Of a stretch of DNA of 64,000 nt, positions 11,165-18,770 are shown piece after piece. The position numbers and the translations under genes were made by a program. The notes beneath the pieces are model-generated. The model ran no database searches and had not been told where the DNA came from. It was given only the letters and a program-made list of their open reading frames with translations. The stretch is taken from NCBI RefSeq assembly GCF_022836435.1, contig NZ_BQXC01000001.1, positions 1,376,121 through 1,440,120 of the forward strand. The letters run 5' to 3'. Source of the stretch: Nitrosomonas sp. PY1 (GTDB taxonomy: Bacteria; Pseudomonadota; Gammaproteobacteria; Burkholderiales; Nitrosomonadaceae). How positions within the stretch are numbered: the first letter of the stretch is position 1; each line of letters opens with the position of its first letter.

Positions 11165-11214
11165 AGGAAAAAAATTACCTAATCCATCCACACGCATGAT
11201 CCTGAAGTAACCTA

Positions 11215-12990
11215 TCATTTTTCAAGTGGCCAGCCAATCAATAACACCGTAATCGTAATAATTGCTGTCAGAATATTCATCGGTATGCCGGCTTTCAGGA
11301 AATCGATAAAATGATAACGCCCGGGACCGTACACCATCATATTGGTTTGATAACCAAGCGGCGTAGCAAAACTCGCAGAAGCAGCCATCATGATCGCCAA
11401 AACGAAAGGCACATTGTTTAAATCTGCCTTTCCCGTAATTTCCAGTACGATCGGTAACATCAACAAAGCCGCTGCATTGTTAGTAATGACTTCGGTCAAT
11501 ATCGAAATGGCTATATAGGTTAGAATCAACAATAACCAGGGTCTGCCTCCACTCAAATCGACAATATTCTCCGCCAAATACTTCGCCACACCGGTTTTTT
11601 CAAGTGCCACTCCTAAAGCAAAAGAACAGGCAATGGTAATGATCACTTTCAAATCCAAGCTCCTTTCTGCTTGATTCGCAGAACAACATCCGGTCAAGAT
11701 CATCAAACCTGAGCCAATCAGTGAAGCATTTAGCATGCTAATGATCTCGAAGCTTGCCAACGTAATAATGCTCACCAAAATAACCCAGGCGATATAAGCC
11801 TTTTCATGTCTTGGTGATTCTGTTCGCAAATCACTAATCACTAAAAAATCTTTGTTATATTTTTGGCGGCTAATGAAAGCGGGTCTGGCTTCAAGTAATA
11901 ACGTATCGCCGGCTTCCAAGATAATGCTGCCGAGATTTCCTTTGATGCGCTCACCGTTCCGGGCAACCGCCAGTACTGCTGCGCCATATTGAGCACGAAA
12001 TTTCGCCTCTCGAATCGCAAAACCGAGCGCTGAACAATGTGGCGAAACAACAACTTCCACCAAGCGCCTTTCAGCATGCCGTAAATTAAAGGTCTCGGTT
12101 TGTTCTTCTTCGGTAGAAGGCACAATTCCGTTAATCCGCAGCAAATCTGAAATAGCTTCCGTATCCCCGGCAAACACGAGCCGATCTCCTCCTTGTAGCA
12201 CTTCCTCCGGTGAAACAACCGTGATCGGCATACCATTACGATCGATCTCTACCAAGTAAATTCGTCGCAAATGCCGCAATCCAGCTTGTTCAATAGTTTT
12301 TCCGACTAAAGGTCCACTTGGTGCAACGGATACTTCCAAGGTAAATTCACGTAAATTAGCAAAAGTATGATCTTGGCTATGATCTGGTAATAACTTTGGG
12401 AAAGTTAACCACATGAGTACAAAACCTGCGATAGCTACCGGCAGTCCTACTGCAGTAATTGAAAACAAAGAAAAACCGACTTCTCCTGTAAGTGCTTGGT
12501 ACTGCCCATTGACGATCAAATTGGTGCTAGTACCAATTAAGGTAACTGTACCACCCAGTATTGCCGTATAGCTAAGCGGAATCATCAGTTTAGAAGGCGA
12601 AACACCAATCTTCCGACTCCAACTATATATGGCCGGAATCATGGTTGCCACAACCGGCGTGTTATTCAGAAAACTACTGAGAAAAGCAACCGGCCAAAAC
12701 ATACGGTTCAGTGCGGCACGAGGAGTTCTAGGTCTACCCAGCAACAAATTCACTAATAAATCAATCGCACCTGATGCATGCATACCCGCAGCCACAACAA
12801 ACATGCCGACAACGGTAATAAGCCCAGAATTACTAAAACCACTTAACGCATCATTGGCCTTCAAAATTCCAGTCGTGCTTAAAATCGTCAATGCACCGGC
12901 CATAATCAGATGAGGACCTACCCGAGTAAATATCAATGAAGCCAATACCGAGACACACAATCCTAATACAAACCAGCCCTGCCATTCCAT
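11215..12990 (-). CDS. SLC13/DASS-family permease with two TrkA-C domains
   Basis: Integral-membrane secondary transporter of the divalent anion:Na+ symporter (ArsB/NhaD superfamily) type; possible substrates are sulfate, dicarboxylates or similar anions. The hydrophobic N-terminal half carries NNTPVVATMIPAIY and the C-terminal half NNAAALLMLPIVLE, the two pseudo-symmetric ion-binding clamps. Between them (~205-375) lie two RCK_C/TrkA-C ligand-binding domains (EVSVAPSGPLVGKTIEQAGL and EVVVSPHCSALGFAIREAKF), as in the YfbS-like branch. I prefer the ATG at 12990: the AGGAG motif is ideally spaced for it and too close to the ATG at 12996. Substrate cannot be told from sequence. Confidence 0.88.
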   Translation of the reverse strand: MEWQGWFVLGLCVSVLASLIFTRVGPHLIMAGALTILSTTGILKANDALSGFSNSGLITVVGMFVVAAGMHASGAIDLLVNLLLGRPRTPRAALNRMFWPVAFLSSFLNNTPVVATMIPAIYSWSRKIGVSPSKLMIPLSYTAILGGTVTLIGTSTNLIVNGQYQALTGEVGFSLFSITAVGLPVAIAGFVLMWLTFPKLLPDHSQDHTFANLREFTLEVSVAPSGPLVGKTIEQAGLRHLRRIYLVEIDRNGMPITVVSPEEVLQGGDRLVFAGDTEAISDLLRINGIVPSTEEEQTETFNLRHAERRLVEVVVSPHCSALGFAIREAKFRAQYGAAVLAVARNGERIKGNLGSIILEAGDTLLLEARPAFISRQKYNKDFLVISDLRTESPRHEKAYIAWVILVSIITLASFEIISMLNASLIGSGLMILTGCCSANQAERSLDLKVIITIACSFALGVALEKTGVAKYLAENIVDLSGGRPWLLLILTYIAISILTEVITNNAAALLMLPIVLEITGKADLNNVPFVLAIMMAASASFATPLGYQTNMMVYGPGRYHFIDFLKAGIPMNILTAIITITVLLIGWPLEK

Positions 12991-13210
12991 AACCATACTC
13001 CTGAAAAATTCTGCAATATATACTTCGATAATTCAATTGAAATTAATAATTCGTTATATTTAATAGTAACGTGCGGTGCGATTTTGACATCATACGATAA
13101 CAGAGCAATTTATTATGTATTTGACATACTTAAATGCTTCTTACAAAAAATCAATTCAATAATCATCAATTCAGTCCATGAACCGAAATAAATCGATTTT
13201 TCATATCACT

Positions 13211-13270
13211 TGACTTAGTGAGCGCATGACCTTTTCAGGTCTTCAAAAGAGACGCGCAGGTCGAATCCTG
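13211..13270 (+). other. Decayed tRNA-like sequence
   Basis: Within the 330-base gap before the SEFIR gene, a stretch resembles the 3' two-thirds of a tRNA. It has a D-arm end (AGTGAGCGC), an anticodon-stem-like GACC/GGTC pair around TTTTCA, and a T-arm-like GCAGGTCGAATCCTG lacking one T of the usual TTCGAAT loop. No acceptor stem or CCA end can be built. It may be a tRNA relic or the trace of a tRNA attachment site at the edge of the accessory module. The rest of the gap is AT-rich with nothing recognised. Confidence 0.3.
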
Positions 13271-13326
13271 GTAATATCCTCAGGCGGCACGATTGGGTGC
13301 GTACAGAAGGAAACTGTAATACCGTT

Positions 13327-14493
13327 ATGACAAAAGTATTCATCAGTTATAGTCACGATAATGCGGCACATCAACAACGAGTTTATGCGCTGGCGGATCG
13401 TTTAAAAAGTGATGGTGTCGATATTATACTGGATCGGGATTGGGATCGCTTTGGTGGTCCTGATGAAGGCTGGGATAAGTGGTCGGAAATGCAAGCCGAA
13501 AAAACCGAGATCGTCCTATCCGTATTTACACCGGAATATCGCAAATGCTGGGACGGCGACCAAATTCCCGGCATGCGCCTCGGCGCAATCCACGAACTCA
13601 AGGTACTTTATCGACGGCTTTACAATGCCGCTTCACAAATCAATTTCTATCGCATTCTGATCTTCGACGATGATCATCGTAACAGTATTCCGACTTTCTT
13701 GGCGGGATTGCCAGCCTTCGATGTTCATAGGAACTATACTGAAATTTTGGCTTGGCTTCGCCTAAAAGGCGCTGCTGCTTCTAATCAATCCGATATCAAC
13801 TTGACCTGGCCCATCATACCCACTGAATACCAGTGGGCGCTAGCCGATCGCAAAGAGACATTTAAAGCATTTCAAAGCATGGTCGAGCAAAAATCACCAT
13901 ACCGTATCCTGTTGATCCAAGGCGCCAGCAATACCGGCAAGACCATACTGCTTCGCGAATTATTCAAGCTAGCACAATCGATTAATTTATGTTCGGTATT
14001 ACTCGACTTGAAAGGTTGTCCCAATCTAAACGAATTGCTGGATTTATTAGCACTCGATGTCGATTCAAGTGTCTTACCGTCATTTCACAGCGCCAACGGA
14101 TCAGCACGAAAACTTGCTCTATTGAAAGATTTGGAAAACTTAAAAACACCTTTATTAATCGGATTCGATACTTATCAACACATTGCACCGGATATCGCAG
14201 AATGGCTGGAAGGTCAATTTTTGCGCCGCATCACGCAATGCCCTGGATTACTGGTGCTAATTTCCGGCCAAGCAGTACCAGACCAAGTCAGATATCCGTG
14301 GAACGATCGGGCGGAATTGCATCGGTTACAACCCATTCGCGATATCCAATATTGGCGCGAATATGTGGATCGAGTTTTGCATAATACGCAAATCACCACG
14401 GACCACCTCGAAATGTTGATTCACGTGTATCAAGGCGACCCCGGTCAAACCAGTGCTGTGTTGCGGTCATTCTCCGGTAAAAAAGAGTGTTAA
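13327..14493 (+). CDS. SEFIR-domain P-loop ATPase (STAND-type, putative immune protein)
   Basis: A 388-residue protein; start taken at ATG 13327, which directly opens the SEFIR domain, rather than the GTG 30 bases upstream. Residues 1-~150 match SEFIR (TIR-related): KVFISYSHDN, ALADRLKSDGVDIILDRDWD, GWDKWSEMQ, VLSVFTPEYRK. Bacterial SEFIR/TIR domains are known effector domains of antiphage systems and some degrade NAD. Residues ~165-385 form a P-loop NTPase with Walker A QGASNTGKT and a Walker-B-like LLIGFDTYQ, ending abruptly after GDPGQTSAVLR. STAND proteins normally continue into a winged helix and repeats; here those sit in the next gene, 10 bases away and in another frame. The defence role is inferred. 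Confidence 0.82.
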   Translation: MTKVFISYSHDNAAHQQRVYALADRLKSDGVDIILDRDWDRFGGPDEGWDKWSEMQAEKTEIVLSVFTPEYRKCWDGDQIPGMRLGAIHELKVLYRRLYNAASQINFYRILIFDDDHRNSIPTFLAGLPAFDVHRNYTEILAWLRLKGAAASNQSDINLTWPIIPTEYQWALADRKETFKAFQSMVEQKSPYRILLIQGASNTGKTILLRELFKLAQSINLCSVLLDLKGCPNLNELLDLLALDVDSSVLPSFHSANGSARKLALLKDLENLKTPLLIGFDTYQHIAPDIAEWLEGQFLRRITQCPGLLVLISGQAVPDQVRYPWNDRAELHRLQPIRDIQYWREYVDRVLHNTQITTDHLEMLIHVYQGDPGQTSAVLRSFSGKKEC

Positions 14494-14503
14494 TAGGCAA
14501 ACC

Positions 14504-16591
14504 ATGGATATACAACAAACCCTCAATCAACTCCAGCAAGCACAAAATGATCCAGATCCGCAAGCACTGACAGTAGCAACGGCCCAAATCGCCTGTGCTC
14601 GAATTCATCCCGATTTGTTTGAAATCTTGCAGGCCGCTTCGATCCCGCATTGGTTCGATATAGAAATACTCGCCCACCTGTTGCATACCGACACCGATAC
14701 CGCGTCGTATTGGTTAGATCGATTGAAACAATTGCCCATGGTCGAGAGCTATGCTGCACGTCAAGCTTGGAATGTACACGAGACGACTCGGTTGGCACTG
14801 CGTAGCTCACTATTCAATACCGATTCGGAACAATTTAAGGCGCTCTCTAAACGTGGTGCGGATTACTTTACCGGCTTGGAAGCATTTCATCGCATTGAAC
14901 ACATTTACCATGTATTATGCATTGGCGATCCTAGCGCAGCCAAACAATTGCTCGCTCTCTATCATGATTGGCACCGTACCGGAGAATACGATGCGCAACA
15001 AACTTTGGCGCTGGTATTGCAAGAATTGTTACAGAAAAACTTACTGGACGGTGTAAACCTTGGCAGAGCACTGATCACCCGAGGTTGGATTCGTACCGGC
15101 CGCATACCGCTCAAACAAGTCATAGCCCAAACCCGTCAAGCCATGGCTTTATTCGTGAAAGCCGGAGATAAATATGGCGAAGCCGACGCTCATCAATGGC
15201 TGGGCCGCACCCTGCAAGCTCAAGGCGATCTGAAAGGGGCACTGCAAGCATATCAAGCTGGATTGAACATCATGCATCAGCTATGCGAGCGCGATCCTGA
15301 CAATAGCGATTGGCAGCGAGACCTGTCGGTTTCGCATAACTGTATAGGCAGAATCCTACAAGCTCAAGGCGATCTGAAAGGCGCACAGCAATCGTATCAA
15401 GCTTATATGGCTATCATGCGCCGATTATGCGAGCGCGATCCTGACAATAGCGATTGGCAGCGCGAGCTGTCGGTTTCGCATAACTGTATAGGTAGTATCC
15501 TACAAGCTCAAGGCGATCTGAAAGGCGCGCAACAAGAATATCAGACTGATTTGAACATCATGCATCGACTATGCAAACGCGACCCTAACAATAGCGATTG
15601 GCAACGGGATCTGTCGGTTTCGCATAACTACATAGGCAGTATCCTACAAGCACAAGGCGATCTGAAAGGTGCACTGCAAGCGTATCAAGCTTATATGACT
15701 ATCATGCGCCGACTATGCGAGCGCGATCCTGACAATAGCGATTGGCAGCGCGAGCTGTCGGTTTCGCATAACTGTATAGGCAGTATCCTAAAAGCACAAG
15801 GCGACCTAGGAGGCGCGCTGCAAGCATATCAAGCTTATATGGCTATCATTCGCAAGCTATGCGAGCACGATCCTGACAATAGCGATTGGCAGCGGGATCT
15901 GTCGGTTTCGCATAGCTGTATAGGCAAAATCCTACAAGCACAAAGCGATCTGAAAGGTGCGCTGCAAGAATATCAAGCTTATATGGCTATCATGCGCCGG
16001 CTATGCGAGCACGATCCTGACAATAGCGACTGGCAGAGGGAGTTATCGGTTTCGCATAGTTGTATAGGCAGTATCCTACAAGCACAAGGCGATCTGAAAG
16101 GTGCGCTGCAAGAATATCAAACTCATATGGCTATCATGCGCCGGCTATGCGAGCGCGATCCTGACAATAGCGATTGGCAGCGGGAACTGTCGGTTTCGCA
16201 TAACTGTATAGGCAACATCCTAGAAGCACAGGGTGATCTGAAAGGCGCGCAGCAAGAATATCAAGCTCATATGGCTATCATGCGCCGACTATGCGAGCGC
16301 GATCCTGATAATAGCGATTGGCAGCGGGAACTGTCGGTTTCGCATAACTGTATAGGCAGCATCCTACAAGCACATAAAAATTTAACCGAAGCACGGACGC
16401 ATCGGGAAACAAGTTTAGCAATCATGCAACGCTTAATACAACTCGACGCCACAAATATTCAGTGGCAGCAAGACCTACAAGAATCTCTTCAGGCTTTGGA
16501 AGCTTTAAAAAATTACATGCAGCAAGACCTACAAAAATCTCTTCAGGATTTAGAAACTTTAAAAAGCCGTACCGACAAACCCGATGGTTAG
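14504..16591 (+). CDS. Winged-helix/TPR-repeat protein, likely sensor half of the SEFIR-STAND module
   Basis: A 695-residue protein starting at ATG 14504, 10 bases after the SEFIR gene. Residues ~30-140 look like the winged helix of STAND proteins (SIPHWFDIEILAHLLHTDTD, then a SYWLDRLKQLP segment). Residues ~229-660 are nine 48-residue tetratricopeptide-type repeats with the recurring core SHNCIGSILQAQGDLKGA and the linker RDPDNSDWQREL. A short C-terminal tail contains a duplicated QQDLQ(E/K)SLQ segment. Such repeats typically form the ligand-sensing superhelix. The repeats are nearly identical at DNA level, so recent expansion or gene conversion is likely. Partnership with the upstream gene is inferred from spacing and domain logic. 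Confidence 0.82.
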   Translation: MDIQQTLNQLQQAQNDPDPQALTVATAQIACARIHPDLFEILQAASIPHWFDIEILAHLLHTDTDTASYWLDRLKQLPMVESYAARQAWNVHETTRLALRSSLFNTDSEQFKALSKRGADYFTGLEAFHRIEHIYHVLCIGDPSAAKQLLALYHDWHRTGEYDAQQTLALVLQELLQKNLLDGVNLGRALITRGWIRTGRIPLKQVIAQTRQAMALFVKAGDKYGEADAHQWLGRTLQAQGDLKGALQAYQAGLNIMHQLCERDPDNSDWQRDLSVSHNCIGRILQAQGDLKGAQQSYQAYMAIMRRLCERDPDNSDWQRELSVSHNCIGSILQAQGDLKGAQQEYQTDLNIMHRLCKRDPNNSDWQRDLSVSHNYIGSILQAQGDLKGALQAYQAYMTIMRRLCERDPDNSDWQRELSVSHNCIGSILKAQGDLGGALQAYQAYMAIIRKLCEHDPDNSDWQRDLSVSHSCIGKILQAQSDLKGALQEYQAYMAIMRRLCEHDPDNSDWQRELSVSHSCIGSILQAQGDLKGALQEYQTHMAIMRRLCERDPDNSDWQRELSVSHNCIGNILEAQGDLKGAQQEYQAHMAIMRRLCERDPDNSDWQRELSVSHNCIGSILQAHKNLTEARTHRETSLAIMQRLIQLDATNIQWQQDLQESLQALEALKNYMQQDLQKSLQDLETLKSRTDKPDG
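15188..16483 (+). repeat. Nine tandem 144-bp TPR-coding repeats
   Basis: Nine in-frame units of exactly 144 bp. Units 2-8 are very similar at nucleotide level, including long stretches such as GATCCTGACAATAGCGATTG and CTGTCGGTTTCGCATA. Unit 1 and unit 9 are more diverged, as expected for capping repeats. Substitutions cluster in a few codons (for example around QEYQ/QAYQ and MAIMRRL/LNIMHRL). Confidence 0.95.
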
Positions 16592-16687
16592 AATAACCAT
16601 TTGCACGTCATCGATAAGCCCCAGATCAAAGTATTGTAAAGATTACGATCCATTCTTCATGTGGTTTTTAGCAATCCAGTTTAGTAT

Positions 16688-17494
16688 TCACGATTCAGGA
16701 TTTGATTGCAGCGCATGAGTCCAGTACAGCATAAAACCGGTGAACAACATACCACCGAACAAATTGCCTGCGATCACCGGAATACCGTTCCACAACCACC
16801 AATCCCACCAAGAGATGGGAGCACCCAGTAAAATCCCCGCAGGAATGACGAACATATTCACAATCGCATGCTCATAGCCCAAACCAAAGAATGTCATGAT
16901 GGGCAACCACATCGCGACAATTTTTCCAATCGTGGCTGTCGACGTGAAAGCCATCACAGCGCCCAGCGTCACCATCCAATTACACAAGATCGCACTGGTA
17001 AAAGCGGTTACCGTTCCATCCCAACCCAATTTTGCGTATTCGAGCGTCTTAGCCTCCGCGATCATGATCGTGCGTTGCAACGCTGGTAGCGTTTCCGGGT
17101 CGACCGTACCCATTTTGGTCGCCACGATACAATACAAATAAGCATACGTTACACTGCCCAAAAAATTCCCCAGCAAAACCCAAAACCAATTCTTCAATAA
17201 CGATTGATATGAAATTCTATGATCTTTGACAGCAATCGGTATCAACGCAAAATTACTGGTTGCCAATTCCAATCCAAGCAGTACGATCATGACTAAACCA
17301 ATTGGAAACACCACTGCACCCACGATCCCCCACCCGGTTTGTGTTGTTGCCAGTATGGCCAACGTAGTGGCATATCCCAAAAAAGCGCCCGCCAGAAAAC
17401 CGCGAATCAATAAGTGCTTGACTGGTAAGGCAGCTTTCTTAGCACCTGCCTGTAGCATGCTTTCAACAACGTCATGTGGTTTTACGTAACTCAC
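16688..17494 (-). CDS. Formate/nitrite transporter family channel
   Basis: A 268-residue pentameric FNT channel protein of the inner membrane. It has about six hydrophobic segments with the family features LIRGFLAGAFLGYATTLAIL near the N-terminus and the NWMVTLGAVMAF segment. FNT proteins pass formate, nitrite or related small anions; in an ammonia oxidiser nitrite export (NirC-like) is the likelier job, but substrate is not readable from sequence. The start is a GTG at 17494 with GGAAGGAG well placed upstream. It is convergent with the TPR gene and separated from it by ~96 bases without a clear terminator. Confidence 0.92.
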   Translation of the reverse strand: MSYVKPHDVVESMLQAGAKKAALPVKHLLIRGFLAGAFLGYATTLAILATTQTGWGIVGAVVFPIGLVMIVLLGLELATSNFALIPIAVKDHRISYQSLLKNWFWVLLGNFLGSVTYAYLYCIVATKMGTVDPETLPALQRTIMIAEAKTLEYAKLGWDGTVTAFTSAILCNWMVTLGAVMAFTSTATIGKIVAMWLPIMTFFGLGYEHAIVNMFVIPAGILLGAPISWWDWWLWNGIPVIAGNLFGGMLFTGFMLYWTHALQSNPES

Positions 17495-17532
17495 GCCCGC
17501 GCGCTCCTTCCATTCAAATCAAATCGGCAATT

Positions 17533-18747
17533 TTACTGTATATAGTTGGTTTGTGATGCAAGCGCATCGGCTTCCGGCAGAAAAATTTGCAGCAAATCAT
17601 TCAGGAAACGCTTGCCTAAAATAGTGGGTTTGATATGAAAAGCATTACTTACGATTAAGCCACGCTGTTCGGCTTCTTGTAATTGCGATTGAATGACATT
17701 CAGTGACAATCCGGTACGTTCCTGAAACAACTTCGTCTCAAATCCATTATGAAGCCGCAGAGCATTCATCATGAATTCAAAGCTGCGATCAGCATTTGAA
17801 AGTACCTGTTGCGTTTGAGTGAACGATGCTCCATCGCGACCGCGCGCCAGATATTCCTTGGGTTGTTTGTAACGCATTTGTCGAATAATTTTATCGGCAA
17901 AGCTGATTTTACTGTGCGCACCCGCACCGATACCAAGATAGTCACCGAACAACCAGTAATTCAAATTATGCCGCGATTCTTTTCCCGGTTGGGCGAACGC
18001 CGAAGTTTCATAGTGACTATAGCCTTTCTGCCGCAAGGTTAGTTCGATGCTGTCCTGCATCGCAGCGGTTTGTTCATCATCAGGCAAGGATGGTGGATAA
18101 CGATGAAACAGCGTATTCGATTCCAATGTCAGATGATAGGCGGAAAGATGCGAAACACCGAATGCACAGGCCGTATCGATATCACGTTGCGCTTCGGCGA
18201 ATGTTTGCCCAGGTAAAGCATACATCAAGTCCAGATTAATCGTATCGAAGTTATCTTGAGCAATTTCCACGGCACGCAATGCTTCCTGATCGTCGTGCAC
18301 ACGACCGATTGCTTTCAACCGATCGGGATTAAAACTTTGAATACCGATGGATAATCGGTTAATTCCGGCCAATCGATAATCTGCAAATTTTTGTGCTTCA
18401 AAAGTCCCGGGATTAGCTTCCAGCGTAACTTCGGCAAAATGCTCCAGTGGCATCAAAGTGCGCACTGCCGTTAAGATTCGATCAATCGAAGATGCGCTGA
18501 ACAAGCTCGGCGTGCCACCACCAAAAAATACGCTGTTGATCCGCCTACCCCATACATCTGATAATGCCATTTCTAGGTCGCGCATCAATGCTGCGACATA
18601 GCTCTCCTCCAGCAACGATTGCTCATCGCCGACGGAATGAACCGCATGCGAATTGAAGTCGCAATAAGGGCATTTTTTCAGACACCACGGAATATGAATG
18701 TACAAACTCAATGGCGGTAATGCCAGTAATTTAGGAATCGTACTCAT
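17533..18747 (-). CDS. hemW: Radical SAM haem chaperone HemW
   Basis: HemW is a radical-SAM protein related to oxygen-independent coproporphyrinogen oxidase but acts in haem delivery. The [4Fe-4S] motif CLKKCPYCDF has the CxxxCxxC spacing. FFGGGTPSLFS and SIGIQSFNPDRLKAIGR are the SAM-binding and family motifs. The C-terminal HemN_C region includes NALRLHNGFE. I use the ATG at 18747 (404 residues); an upstream extension to 18888 would run into the neighbouring permease gene and adds no family sequence. The gene lies 23 bases downstream of the ABC permease. HemW lacks the extra N-terminal residues of true HemN. Confidence 0.92.
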   Translation of the reverse strand: MSTIPKLLALPPLSLYIHIPWCLKKCPYCDFNSHAVHSVGDEQSLLEESYVAALMRDLEMALSDVWGRRINSVFFGGGTPSLFSASSIDRILTAVRTLMPLEHFAEVTLEANPGTFEAQKFADYRLAGINRLSIGIQSFNPDRLKAIGRVHDDQEALRAVEIAQDNFDTINLDLMYALPGQTFAEAQRDIDTACAFGVSHLSAYHLTLESNTLFHRYPPSLPDDEQTAAMQDSIELTLRQKGYSHYETSAFAQPGKESRHNLNYWLFGDYLGIGAGAHSKISFADKIIRQMRYKQPKEYLARGRDGASFTQTQQVLSNADRSFEFMMNALRLHNGFETKLFQERTGLSLNVIQSQLQEAEQRGLIVSNAFHIKPTILGKRFLNDLLQIFLPEADALASQTNYIQ

Positions 18748-18770
18748 TACAATTTTGCTTGAATAATAAG

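Noticed and set aside
15188-16483. CRISPR array
   Set aside because: The 144-bp units are contiguous in-frame coding repeats without spacers.
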